From the NCBI RefSeq assembly GCF_011455695.1, contig NZ_CP015030.1, forward strand, positions 1,612,001-1,676,000: a DNA stretch of 64,000 nt, given 5' to 3'. The translations under genes and the position numbers were made by a program. The notes beneath the pieces were generated by a model. That model did not search any database. It saw only the letters and a list, made by a program, of their open reading frames with translations, and was not told the origin of the DNA. Source of the stretch: Mannheimia granulomatis. Its GTDB lineage: Bacteria; Pseudomonadota; Gammaproteobacteria; Enterobacterales; Pasteurellaceae. Shown in pieces: positions 36,862 through 45,306 of this stretch; positions within the stretch are counted from its first letter, which is position 1, and each line of letters opens with the position of its first letter.

Positions 36862-37086
36862 ATGAATAAACAATTAACAACAGAGGCTCGCTGGGCAGTA
36901 TTGCTAACGCTACTCTATCTATTTGGTTGGGTGGGATTTGCTTATTTTTCACCACAAGGCAGGGGAATTTTTGGCTTTCCAATTTGGTTTGAGCTTTCTT
37001 GCATTTTTTTACCGATTATTTTTACCTTCATTGCTGCTGTCGTAGTTAAAAAAGCCTATAAAAATATCGATCTGGAGGTAAAATAA
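36862..37086 (+). CDS. yhdT: YhdT family small membrane protein (DUF997)
   Basis: 74-residue membrane protein with two hydrophobic spans (about residues 11-30 and 43-65) and the conserved GFPIWFELSCIFLPI. It always travels with panF, and its stop overlaps the panF ATG (TAATG), so the two are coupled. I use the ATG at 36862 behind AAGGAG; an upstream in-frame start would overlap metJ. Function unknown, probably an accessory to PanF. Confidence 0.88.
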   Translation: MNKQLTTEARWAVLLTLLYLFGWVGFAYFSPQGRGIFGFPIWFELSCIFLPIIFTFIAAVVVKKAYKNIDLEVK

Positions 37087-38510
37087 TGAATAATGAAATG
37101 ATTCTTCCTTTGATAGCCTACTTACTCTTTGTCTTCGGTGTGGCTTTCTATGCCTACCGTAAACGTCAAGGTGGTAGTTTTATTTCCGAATATTACATCG
37201 GTGGACGTTCAATGTCCGGTTTTGTGTTGGCAATGACAACGGCCGCAACCTATGTAGGAGCAAGTTCATTTATCGGAGGCCCGGGAGCGGCTTATAAGTA
37301 TGGCTTAGGCTGGGTATTACTGGCGATGATTCAAGTACCCGCAGTGTTACTTTCGCTAGGTGCATTAGGTAAAAAATTTGCTTTACTTGCCCGCAAACAT
37401 AATAGTGTCACTATCAATGATATGCTACTTGCACGCTACCAAAATAGCTTTGTCGTATGGATTGCAGGCTTTGCCCTACTACTCTCCTTCTTTGCAATGA
37501 TGACCGTACAATTTATCGGTGCAGGCCGATTACTTGAAACGACACTTGGTATTCCTTATAAAACTGCTATAGTCATTTTTGCAATTACCGTTGGGCTTTA
37601 TACCTTTATTGGCGGTTTTAGGGCTGTAGTCTTAACCGACACAATTCAAGGCTTAGTAATGATAGTAGGAACAACCATTTTGCTGGGAGGCGTAATTTAT
37701 GCGGCAGGTGGAGTAGAGAATGCAATTAACGCACTTGAAGCAATTAACCCTCAATTAACTGCACCTTATGGCATTGATGAACGCCCACTTGATTTTACCT
37801 TTATGACCTCATTTTGGGTGCTGGTTTGCTTTGGTTTAATCGGTTTGCCGCATATTGCGGTAAGAAGTATGGCATATAAAGATAGTCAAGCACTGCATAA
37901 AGCGATGATTATCGGCACCATCGTGATTGCGATTTTAATGTTCGGTATGCATCTTTCAGGCGTGTTAGGTAGAGCTGTCGTCCCTGATCTTAAAGTGCCG
38001 GATCAAGTAATCCCAACATTAATGGTTCAAGTACTTCCGCCAGTAGTTGCCGGTATTTTCTTAGCCGCACCAATGGCAGCGATTATGTCTTCGATTGATT
38101 CGATGCTAATCCAAGCATCATCAACCTTAATCAAAGATCTCTATTTGGCAATCAAACCAAATTCGATTAATAACGAGCGAAAAATTAAATTATTTTCAAC
38201 CATTACCACATTAGCATTCACGTTCTTTTTAGTGTTTGCCGCCCTAAATCCACCCGATATGTTGATTTGGCTGAATTTATTATCACTCGGCGGCTTAGAA
38301 GCAACTTTCCTTTGGGTTATCGTATTAGGACTTTATTGGGAAAAAGCCAATGCAACAGGAGCAATTTGCTCAATGTTAGCGGGGTTAAGCAGCTATGTTA
38401 TCATGACAAGCTTTAAAATTTCTATTTTTAGCTTCCATGCAATTGTTCCTTCTCTGATTATTGGTCTAATTGCATTTCTTATCGGAAACCGATTCGTCAG
38501 AAAAGCATAA
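37086..38510 (+). CDS. panF: Sodium/pantothenate symporter
   Basis: Inner-membrane Na+ symporter of the SSS family importing pantothenate, the precursor of coenzyme A. 474 residues, about 12-13 spans. The SSS features include YYIGGRSMSGFVLAMTTAATYVGASSFIGG near the N-terminus and the Na+-site region IFLAAPMAAIMSSIDSMLIQASS. It is translated with yhdT. A strong terminator follows. Confidence 0.95.
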   Translation: MNNEMILPLIAYLLFVFGVAFYAYRKRQGGSFISEYYIGGRSMSGFVLAMTTAATYVGASSFIGGPGAAYKYGLGWVLLAMIQVPAVLLSLGALGKKFALLARKHNSVTINDMLLARYQNSFVVWIAGFALLLSFFAMMTVQFIGAGRLLETTLGIPYKTAIVIFAITVGLYTFIGGFRAVVLTDTIQGLVMIVGTTILLGGVIYAAGGVENAINALEAINPQLTAPYGIDERPLDFTFMTSFWVLVCFGLIGLPHIAVRSMAYKDSQALHKAMIIGTIVIAILMFGMHLSGVLGRAVVPDLKVPDQVIPTLMVQVLPPVVAGIFLAAPMAAIMSSIDSMLIQASSTLIKDLYLAIKPNSINNERKIKLFSTITTLAFTFFLVFAALNPPDMLIWLNLLSLGGLEATFLWVIVLGLYWEKANATGAICSMLAGLSSYVIMTSFKISIFSFHAIVPSLIIGLIAFLIGNRFVRKA

Positions 38511-38511
38511 T

Positions 38512-38553
38512 AAAAATAGGCATAGTGGCTTAAAGCAACTATGCCTATTTTTT
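38512..38553 (+). terminator. Terminator of panF
   Basis: Stem of 15 pairs from AAAAATAGGCATAGT and its complement (ending 38552), apical TTAAAGC region, T6 tail. Confidence 0.85.
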
Positions 38554-38590
38554 GCAAAAATCTGAGTTAATTTGACCGCTTGATTTTCAT

Positions 38591-39775
38591 TTATAAACGT
38601 TCTTCAACATAATTTTTGTTTGTTACCATTCTGAGTAATAGATAACCTAAAATGGCAGAAACCGCAGAGCCTAGTAAGATACCTAAACGAGCTAATGCTG
38701 TGATTCTTTCACCTGTTGCACTGACATCAAAGGCTAAGCTTGCCAGGAACATAGACATGGTAAAACCAATCCCACATAATACTGAAATTGCAAAAATTTG
38801 TTTAAAATTAACCCCTTGCGGTAAGCTTGCAAAACGTAATAGTACAGCTAAGTAACTAAAGCCAAACACGCCCACGGTTTTACCTACAATCAAGCCTAAG
38901 GCAATACCTAAAGGCAATGGCGATGATAATTGCTCCATACCCATTTCTAATAATGACACACCGGCATTAGCAAACGCAAATATCGGTAAAATCATATATG
39001 AGCACCAAGGGGCAAGAATATGCTCTAATTCCTCTGCGGGTTTCTCACCGTTTTTACCTTTAAGCGGCACACAAAATCCGATAATCACACCAGCTAAAGT
39101 AGCATGAACCCCTGATTTCAATACGGATGTCCAAAGAATCAATCCAACTACTAAATAAGCACATAACGAGGTGACTTTAAAACGATTAAGCAATACTAAT
39201 CCAACAATTGCAATAGCGGCAATAGTTAGGGCTTGAACACTAATTTCTTGGGAATAAAAGATAGCAATAACAATAATTGCCCCTAAATCATCAATAATTG
39301 CCAAAGCCAATAAAAATGCTTTTAGTGCTAATGGCACTCTTGCTCCGAGTAAAGCCACAATACCCACCGCAAAGGCAATATCTGTTGCCATAGGGATAGC
39401 CCAACCTTCGTGATATGCCGGATGATTTTTGTTAATCGCCCAATAAACAAGTGCCGGAATAATCATACCACCTACTGCTGCAACAGCAGGGAAAATGGCT
39501 TTCTTATAGCTCGACAGAGATCCTTCAAATAACTCTTTTTTTACTTCCAGCCCAACTAAAGCGAAAAATACCGCCATCAAGCCATCATTTATCCATAATA
39601 ACAAAGGCTTATTTAAAGCGAATTCACCGAACTGCAAACTTACTGTAGTTTGTAAAAATTCAAAATAGAAATCATTTAATGATGTATTTGCGCATACAAT
39701 TGCAGCAAATGCAAAAATCAGGAGTAGAATCCCTCCCGCTGCTTCAGATTTAAAAAACTCCTTTATTTTTACCAT
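38591..39775 (-). CDS. nhaA: Na+/H+ antiporter NhaA
   Basis: Inner-membrane antiporter exchanging protons for sodium, for pH and sodium homeostasis. 394 residues, about 12 spans. The essential aspartates are in place: D132 in [10 protein letters not shown] and the pair D162-D163 in [10 protein letters not shown]. The N-terminal [15 protein letters not shown] is typical. GGAGAAA precedes the ATG. It is convergent with panF and no nhaR regulator is adjacent. Confidence 0.95.
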   Translation of the reverse strand: MVKIKEFFKSEAAGGILLLIFAFAAIVCANTSLNDFYFEFLQTTVSLQFGEFALNKPLLLWINDGLMAVFFALVGLEVKKELFEGSLSSYKKAIFPAVAAVGGMIIPALVYWAINKNHPAYHEGWAIPMATDIAFAVGIVALLGARVPLALKAFLLALAIIDDLGAIIVIAIFYSQEISVQALTIAAIAIVGLVLLNRFKVTSLCAYLVVGLILWTSVLKSGVHATLAGVIIGFCVPLKGKNGEKPAEELEHILAPWCSYMILPIFAFANAGVSLLEMGMEQLSSPLPLGIALGLIVGKTVGVFGFSYLAVLLRFASLPQGVNFKQIFAISVLCGIGFTMSMFLASLAFDVSATGERITALARLGILLGSAVSAILGYLLLRMVTNKNYVEERL

Positions 39776-39954
39776 TTATTTCTCCAATATAAAAATTACA
39801 TATAATGTACCTAAATTTTAGTACCTATAAATTACCCTTTATCTTTTACCAAAGATTTTACAAAGATTAAACAGAAAATTTGATAAACTAGAGGTAAGTC
39901 ACGTTTTATCACTCCATATGAATAAAAAACACACAAAATTGTTAAGGATTTGTT

Positions 39955-40383
39955 ATGTCACATGAATGGCTTTATTGGGCACTTGCCTCTGCCCTTTTTG
40001 CTGCACTAACAGCTATATTTGCAAAAATCGGCTTACAGGGGGTTGATTCTGATTTTGCCACCTTTATTCGCACTATTGTTATTATACTGACATTAATAGC
40101 TTTCTTAACTTACAGCGGAAAATGGCAACCGTTAGCAGATTTAACCAGTAAAAATTGGCTGTTTTTGATTTTATCCGGCCTAGCTACTGGCATATCGTGG
40201 CTGGCTTATTTTAAAGCACTACAAATGGGTAATGTCTCACAAGTTGCTCCGATTGATAAACTCAGTCTCGTGCTGGTCACACTTTTTGCAGTCATATTTT
40301 TAGGCGAACGGCCAAGCGGACAAGATTGGTTGGGGATCGGTTTGGTAGCATCAGGCGTACTGCTATTGGCATTCAAGCGTTAA
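39955..40383 (+). CDS. Short EamA/DMT family transporter
   Basis: Membrane protein of 142 residues with about five hydrophobic segments, equal to a single EamA repeat. It is intact: it starts behind AAGGA and ends with GVLLLAFKR. Motifs WLAYFKALQMGNVSQVAPIDKLS and FLGERPSGQDWLGIGLVASG match the half-length DMT transporters, which act as dimers. The substrate is unknown. The next gene starts 18 bases downstream; an ACAAGCGGT word lies between. Confidence 0.8.
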   Translation: MSHEWLYWALASALFAALTAIFAKIGLQGVDSDFATFIRTIVIILTLIAFLTYSGKWQPLADLTSKNWLFLILSGLATGISWLAYFKALQMGNVSQVAPIDKLSLVLVTLFAVIFLGERPSGQDWLGIGLVASGVLLLAFKR

Positions 40384-40401
40384 TTACAAGCGGTTATTTT
40401 T

Positions 40402-41154
40402 ATGAAAAATTTTACAAATCAAGCAGCCACGATTGAGATTGCCTTTATTCATCGAGAAGAACAACTGCCAAACGATTTTAGCTACCCTGCCATGCCGGAT
40501 AATTTAAATAGTCGACTGTGCAAAAAATGGCAAGGTCAACGTGCAGCACATTTTCTGTTAACGGAATTATTCAAAAAATATGGACTGGATTTAACCCTAT
40601 TACAAAATATAGCACGCACAGAAAGCAGGCGGCCTTTCGTCCATTCAGACCATATTGATTTTAATATCAGCCATTCAGGCGATTGGATAGCGGTCATTTT
40701 TTGCTATTCTTTTACAAAATTAGCAGTTGGCGTTGACATTGAACATCCCCAAAGAATCAGACGTTATCGTGATTTAATTCTCCACTATGCCAATATTGAA
40801 GAACAACAAGTTTTACTAGCTGAAAATTGCCCGTTACTAAACAATCTTGCCGAACGCTTTTATTTGAGCTGGTGCTTGCGAGAGGCAATTTTAAAATCGC
40901 AAGGCGTGGGCATTGTAAAATTATCGGAAGTAACTCACTTACCGCTGACAAAACAGATTTTTTCCGCTCATTGCCCGAGCGGGAAACTGCATTTTATTAG
41001 CGAGCTACCATTCTATTTAAGCTACTTCTATCAGCAACCGCAAAATATGATATTATCTGAACCACAATTATGGCGGTGGCAAGCAGGAAAATTTCAACCG
41101 ATTCATTGCCAATCTATTATTTATGATGTTAATTTAAGGACAACCAATGCCTAA
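40402..41154 (+). CDS. 4'-phosphopantetheinyl transferase (Sfp/AcpT type)
   Basis: Transfers phosphopantetheine from CoA to a carrier protein. 250 residues. The motifs are present: FNISHSGDW (substrate contacts), VGVDIEH (Mg2+ Asp and Glu) and WCLREAILKSQGVGI (the WxxKEAxxK-type motif, with R replacing K). It resembles the single PPTase HI0152 of Haemophilus, which lacks AcpS and modifies the fatty-acid ACP, so this may be the cell's main PPTase. No carrier protein gene is nearby. The psiE gene overlaps its 3' end by eight bases. Confidence 0.87.
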   Translation: MKNFTNQAATIEIAFIHREEQLPNDFSYPAMPDNLNSRLCKKWQGQRAAHFLLTELFKKYGLDLTLLQNIARTESRRPFVHSDHIDFNISHSGDWIAVIFCYSFTKLAVGVDIEHPQRIRRYRDLILHYANIEEQQVLLAENCPLLNNLAERFYLSWCLREAILKSQGVGIVKLSEVTHLPLTKQIFSAHCPSGKLHFISELPFYLSYFYQQPQNMILSEPQLWRWQAGKFQPIHCQSIIYDVNLRTTNA

Positions 41155-41563
41155 ATCTCTAGAAGAACGCCACTCAAGTTTTGGAAAAATCGCATCTGAA
41201 ATTTTCCAATGGGTGCTCAATATCTCTTTACTTGCTACCGGAGCGTTACTCTCTTATTCTCTCTTCGCTGAAGCATACTCACTTTACGAGCTTTCATTCA
41301 GCCACAGCGAAAAATTCCAAATTGTGGAAAAAATCGTTATTTTCTTCCTCTATTTTGAATTTTTGGCATTAATTGTGAAATATTTTAAATCCAACTATCA
41401 TTTCCCGCTGCGATACTTTCTGTATATCGGCATTACCGCAATGGTCCGCTTGATTATTGTTGATCACTCAAATGCAATGCACACCTTGCTTTTTGCACTC
41501 TCTATTTTAGTAATGATCATCGCGCTTTTCGTGGTACATACCGACCGTTTACAAAAAAGTTAA
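41147..41563 (+). CDS. psiE: PsiE family membrane protein
   Basis: Inner-membrane protein of 138 residues with four spans, similar in length to E. coli PsiE (phosphate-starvation-inducible). Signature pieces are FFLYFEFLALIVKYF, HFPLRYFLYIGITAMVRLIIVDH and the polar C-terminus HTDRLQKS. The exact role is unknown. It overlaps the upstream transferase gene and lies nine bases before nudF, so the three are probably cotranscribed. Confidence 0.88.
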   Translation: MPKSLEERHSSFGKIASEIFQWVLNISLLATGALLSYSLFAEAYSLYELSFSHSEKFQIVEKIVIFFLYFEFLALIVKYFKSNYHFPLRYFLYIGITAMVRLIIVDHSNAMHTLLFALSILVMIIALFVVHTDRLQKS

Positions 41564-41572
41564 GGATATAAA

Positions 41573-42202
41573 ATGAGCAAAAAAACACCCCAATATCAAT
41601 ATGATGACTTACAAATTGTAAAACAAGAAACCGTTTACAAAGGTCATTTTGAGCTGCAAAAAATCACTTTTCGCCATAAATTATTTTCAGGCGAAATGAG
41701 TGGTGAAGTAGTACGTGAATTGCTCATTAAAGGCGAAGCAGCAGCTCTCATCGCCTATGACCCCAAATTAGATAATGTAGTACTTATCGAACAAGTCAGA
41801 ATCGGTGCCTATGACCCAATTCAGAGAAAATCACCTTGGTTACTCGAATTAGTTGCAGGAATGGTGGATAAAGGCAACGAAGTTCCTGCTGAAGTTGCAA
41901 TTCGCGAAGCGCAAGAAGAAGCAGGCTTAAAAGTAAGCGAAGTTCAACATGCCCTAAGCGTTTGGGATAGCCCTGGCGGGCAACTTGAGAGGCTGCACTT
42001 ATTTCTAGGCTTGATCGATAGTACTCAAGTAAAATCCGGCGAAGTACACGGCTTATTAGCAGAAGAAAATGAAGATATTCTCGTGCATGTTGTTAGCCGC
42101 GAGCAAGCCTACCGATGGGTAGAAGATGGCACTATCGATAATGTGATTGCGGTGATTGGTTTACAATGGTTAGAACTCAATTACACTAAGTTTAGAGCTT
42201 GA
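41573..42202 (+). CDS. nudF: ADP-ribose diphosphatase (Nudix hydrolase)
   Basis: Hydrolyses ADP-ribose to AMP and ribose 5-phosphate. 209 residues. The Nudix box begins with GMVDKGNE at residue 96 and ends with REAQEEAGL at 111-119, but the spacing between the first Gly and the first conserved Glu is one residue longer than the GX5E consensus. The downstream LEVWDSPGG-like segment reads SVWDSPGGQLERLHLFLG, specific to ADP-ribose pyrophosphatases, and supports the assignment. AAGGATAT precedes the ATG. Confidence 0.9.
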   Translation: MSKKTPQYQYDDLQIVKQETVYKGHFELQKITFRHKLFSGEMSGEVVRELLIKGEAAALIAYDPKLDNVVLIEQVRIGAYDPIQRKSPWLLELVAGMVDKGNEVPAEVAIREAQEEAGLKVSEVQHALSVWDSPGGQLERLHLFLGLIDSTQVKSGEVHGLLAEENEDILVHVVSREQAYRWVEDGTIDNVIAVIGLQWLELNYTKFRA

Positions 42203-42206
42203 ATAA

Positions 42207-42232
42207 ATATTCCCCTTAAAATAGGGGAATAT
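42207..42232. terminator. Hairpin between convergent nudF and the Slam gene
   Basis: 9-bp stem (42207-42215 with 42224-42232), loop of eight. No strong T-tract, so a weak terminator at best. Confidence 0.5.
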
Positions 42233-42234
42233 GG

Positions 42235-43638
42235 CTAAAATAATTTTTCGACTGTAAAAAAGAGTTCTTTATTGCTGCGAGAGTAAAAATCAGCAATGTT
42301 GCTATCTATTCTCTGGTAGCGAAAATTCAGTTTCGGCACAATGCCTTGCCAATGCCAATTTTTATTCCACACCGCAATATTGGCTTGATATTCCTTATCT
42401 TGCCGTTTGTAGCCAAACAAATAATGTTTATCCGCAAAATAACGCTTTCCATACCCTAAACTGGCTGAGGTTGCCCAGCTTGAAGTTTGGTAAATCACAC
42501 CTACATTTACCAACCACTTATTTGAGGATTGTGCTTTTTCTCGTGCAATTTCACGACTGGCAATTAGATTTGCAAAAAATCGCCAATTTTTAACCGCTTG
42601 CCATTGTGTTCCAACAGTTACTTGATTCTGGTAACTATTATGGCGTTCTGCAGTTTTAGGAGCAAAATAGCGTTTTTGCAAATGGCTGAATGAGCCTGAA
42701 ACTAAGCCTTGCTCAAAACGTTTAAGCGCATTTATTCTGCCACCAAACTGGTAGTTATAACGTGAGCTACCCAGCCAATTCTGTTCTATAAATGGTGAAA
42801 ACCCAACGCGATAATGTGCCGTTCTGTAACTATAGCTTGGTTTTATAGAAACTGACTGCTCACTATAATCCTGGTTATTCCAATAATAAACACCATTATA
42901 AGCAAGCTCTGTTCCTAAAAAGTGGTTGCCACCTACATTTCGCACTTTACTTAACCCAACACCATATTTTATCCCTTTTGCCGCTTGAGGTAAGCTTTGC
43001 TTATCTTTACGGAAGATTCGCCCGTTTACATTCACAATAGGGGATGAGGCTGCATTATTCACATTATTGGTTTGGGTATACTGCAAGTAGAAATCGGGCT
43101 GCCAGCTCTCTTCTTCATTAATTTGGGTTAGCAACGAATTCACTGCGGTTTGTAAATTATGTGGAGCGGTCGTTTTAAGCTGTTCAAATTCCTTCTCTGC
43201 CTCTCTATAGCGGTAATCTTCTTTTAAAATTAAAGCTAAATCAAAACGAGGATAAATTAACTCCGGCTGTTTTTTCAGCAACTGCCGATAGTAAAAAATA
43301 GCAGAACGATGATCCTTTTTTGCATAGGCCAGAGCAGCCGATGCATAATCCAGCAGTAATGGATCAAATTGTTTTTGTATCGAATAATCTGTCAGTAATT
43401 TTTCTAACCTTACCCAATCTTGCGTTAAAATCGCTTGGTTAATTTGCTGCTCTATACTTTCAGCCTTATTCTCAGACAAGTAAACGGTTGATTTTAAGCT
43501 GTTTTTTGCAACTTTTTGGTCAAATTTAACCGCTTGTCTATCATAATTAAACTCTTTTGGATCTTGATGAAACTCAACAATAGTTTCAGCATTTACCCAA
43601 GGCGAAAAAAGCAACAATAGAAATAGTTTTTTATTCAT
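42235..43638 (-). CDS. Surface lipoprotein assembly modifier (Slam)
   Basis: Outer-membrane protein that moves specific lipoproteins to the cell surface. 467 residues: a signal peptide (about residues 1-17, cleavage after VNA), a periplasmic TPR-like region (about 70-170; EYR and AEKEFEQL helices), and a C-terminal beta-barrel of the DUF560 type (about 185-467) of alternating aromatic strands ending in FFTVEKLF. A C-terminal Phe is typical of barrel proteins handled by Bam. It lies downstream of a surface-type lipoprotein gene, its likely cargo, as in known Slam loci. Confidence 0.88.
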   Translation of the reverse strand: MNKKLFLLLLFSPWVNAETIVEFHQDPKEFNYDRQAVKFDQKVAKNSLKSTVYLSENKAESIEQQINQAILTQDWVRLEKLLTDYSIQKQFDPLLLDYASAALAYAKKDHRSAIFYYRQLLKKQPELIYPRFDLALILKEDYRYREAEKEFEQLKTTAPHNLQTAVNSLLTQINEEESWQPDFYLQYTQTNNVNNAASSPIVNVNGRIFRKDKQSLPQAAKGIKYGVGLSKVRNVGGNHFLGTELAYNGVYYWNNQDYSEQSVSIKPSYSYRTAHYRVGFSPFIEQNWLGSSRYNYQFGGRINALKRFEQGLVSGSFSHLQKRYFAPKTAERHNSYQNQVTVGTQWQAVKNWRFFANLIASREIAREKAQSSNKWLVNVGVIYQTSSWATSASLGYGKRYFADKHYLFGYKRQDKEYQANIAVWNKNWHWQGIVPKLNFRYQRIDSNIADFYSRSNKELFFTVEKLF

Positions 43639-43644
43639 AGTGTA

Positions 43645-43684
43645 AAAAAGAAATGCCGTTTAATTCGGGCTTAAACGGCATTTA
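43645..43684 (-). terminator. Attenuating terminator between lipoprotein and Slam genes
   Basis: Perfect 13-bp stem (43651-43663 with 43671-43683), loop of seven, and T6 on the minus strand (43645-43650). It would make the cargo mRNA more abundant than that of Slam. Confidence 0.75.
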
Positions 43685-43694
43685 AAATTAAGTG

Positions 43695-44771
43695 TTATTT
43701 TTGAATTTCGCCTCGAGTTCCGCTAATACCGAAGCGATCTGTTCCTCCGTTACCGTTAATCTCAATTTTTCCACCAATTTCTTCTGCTTTGGGGCCAAAG
43801 AATTCTATATTATAAGAACCACTCTCAATAGAGTTATCTTTATGATGTCTATGGGCAGTAGAAGAAATACCGCCATTCTCTATATTACCTTGTTCTAAGC
43901 TAATATGACCACCATATTCATTTTCAACTTTCCCTGATCCTTTACGATTAGAAAAATCTACATCATAAGTTAAACTACCACCATTAAGCCCAGCATCTCC
44001 GTGAGCGTCAAATGCTTTCCCTTTATAGGTTGCTCTGCCCTCAGTAGGTAACTTATCTGTCTTTAATCCTCTCACTTCGACCGTTTGATTAAGATTCTCT
44101 AATTTATCCCCTGATCTTACCATTTGAACCTTAACAACAGAATAATTCTGATTATAGAGGTTACCATAAGTTTGTCTTTTACCTCCATCTTCTTCAGTTG
44201 AAGGTAATAGTTTTAATCCTGGAACTTTATCATCAATCCCTTTAGCATCAATAATTTTTTTAGCTTCTTCCTCTTTTGCTTTTTCAGCTTTCTCTTTTGC
44301 TAAACGTTCTGCTTCTGCTTTCTTTTTTTCAGCTTCTTTGGCTAAACGCTCAGCTTCTGATTTCGCCTTTTCAGCTTTTTCTTTGGCTAAACGCTCAGCT
44401 TCCGCTTTTGCTTTTTCAGCCTCTTTTGCCAAACGCTCTGCTTCTGCTTTCTTTTTTTCAGCCTCTTTTGCTAAGCGCTCTGCTTCTGCTTTCGCTTTTT
44501 CAGACTTTTCTTTTGCTAAACGCTCTGCTTCTTTTTTCGCTTTTTCAGCCTCTTTTGCCAAACGCTCTGCTTCTGCTTTCGCTTTTTCAGCTTTTTCTTT
44601 TACTAAACGTTCTGCGTCAGTTTTTGCTTTATCTGCCTTATCTTTTAGCCCTTGCTTTTGCTCTGTAATTTTCTGGTTAGGCGATTTTGCATTAGAGCTT
44701 CCACCCGAACCACTACACGCAGTTAGACTAAATAAAATTAAAGTGGCTAATGTTATTTTTTTCATAAACAT
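43695..44771 (-). CDS. Surface lipoprotein with charged helical stalk, probable Slam cargo
   Basis: Lipoprotein of 358 residues. Lipobox LTAC (lipidated C19) is followed by a Gly/Ser linker. Residues 53-168 hold eight tandem 14-15-residue repeats of the form AERLAKE.EKAKAE, predicted to form a long charged helix or coiled coil. From about residue 185 to the end lies a Gly-rich beta domain (GKAFDAHGDAG, YDVDFSNRKGSGKVE, YNIEFFGPKAEEIGGKIEI) resembling the TbpB/factor H-binding protein barrel carried by Slam substrates. The start at 44771 has AGGAG nine bases away. It lies just upstream of slam. Ligand unknown. Confidence 0.82.
   Translation of the reverse strand: MFMKKITLATLILFSLTACSGSGGSSNAKSPNQKITEQKQGLKDKADKAKTDAERLVKEKAEKAKAEAERLAKEAEKAKKEAERLAKEKSEKAKAEAERLAKEAEKKKAEAERLAKEAEKAKAEAERLAKEKAEKAKSEAERLAKEAEKKKAEAERLAKEKAEKAKEEEAKKIIDAKGIDDKVPGLKLLPSTEEDGGKRQTYGNLYNQNYSVVKVQMVRSGDKLENLNQTVEVRGLKTDKLPTEGRATYKGKAFDAHGDAGLNGGSLTYDVDFSNRKGSGKVENEYGGHISLEQGNIENGGISSTAHRHHKDNSIESGSYNIEFFGPKAEEIGGKIEINGNGGTDRFGISGTRGEIQK
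44268..44615 (-). repeat. Eight tandem 42/45-bp repeats in the lipoprotein gene
   Basis: Units encode AERLAKE(K/A)EKAK(A/K/S)E in lengths 15,14,15,14,14,15,14,15 residues. Every unit is a multiple of three bases, so copy-number change would lengthen or shorten the stalk without breaking the frame. Confidence 0.88.
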
Positions 44772-44966
44772 GATATTTTTCTCCTTAAAGTTAAAGAAAT
44801 TATAAATTTTTGCTATATATAATAGCCATTCATTATAATGGAAAATAAATTCCCCTACAAAAAGTAATGTCTAACTCAACATCTGGTACGATGAGTCATC
44901 ACTAAAATAGAATGCACTACAAGCGGTTGAAAACAGTGAATAATTTGCAAATAACAAAAGATTCGA

Positions 44967-45248
44967 TTACTTTATTTTCAAAATAGTCGGTAAACGGTAG
45001 ATTATCAATGCAGCTAAAATCAAACTACAACCTAGCCACTTTATAGAACTGATTTGCTCATCTAAAATCACTATGCTTAACAATAATGTCCAAACCGGCT
45101 CAAGTAACATAATCAAGGCTGAAGTGGCGATATGGCAATGCTTTTGCCCGATTGTTTGCATTAAAAAACGTAAGTGAGTTGTAATAAACACACTAGCAGC
45201 AAACCATGCCCACACACTATTTGGAATAGGGAAAATCCAAGTTTCCAT
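44967..45248 (-). pseudogene. Truncated EamA transporter, C-terminal fragment
   Basis: The 93 residues match only the last part of a full-length two-repeat EamA transporter: LIMLLEPVWTLLLSIVILDEQISSIKWLGCSLILAALIIYRLP is the usual final helix pair region. An ATG is present but has no clear ribosome site, and the bases upstream up to the uxuA terminator encode no missing N-terminal half. I read it as a decayed remnant left at the edge of the hexuronate region. An independent small membrane protein is less likely. Confidence 0.6.
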
Positions 45249-45260
45249 ACAAAGAGAAGA

Positions 45261-45296
45261 AAAAGGTATTAGGAATAATTATTCATAATACCTTCA
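45261..45296 (-). terminator. Terminator of uxuA
   Basis: Near-perfect 32-base palindrome (45263-45294, one mismatched pair), with A-rich upstream bases giving T on the minus strand. Confidence 0.75.
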
Positions 45297-45306
45297 TATT
45301 GATTAA

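Noticed and set aside
39955-40383. Short EamA gene as a truncated pseudogene
   Set aside because: It has a complete single EamA repeat with a good ribosome site and natural end, matching the half-length subfamily.
44268-44615. Possible CRISPR array
   Set aside because: Regular repeats, but they are in-frame coding units with no unique spacers, inside a clear lipoprotein gene.
44276-44805. Two plus-strand frames of 130 and 155 codons
   Set aside because: They are antisense products of the 42/45-bp lipoprotein repeats. Their own repetitiveness is inherited from that gene.
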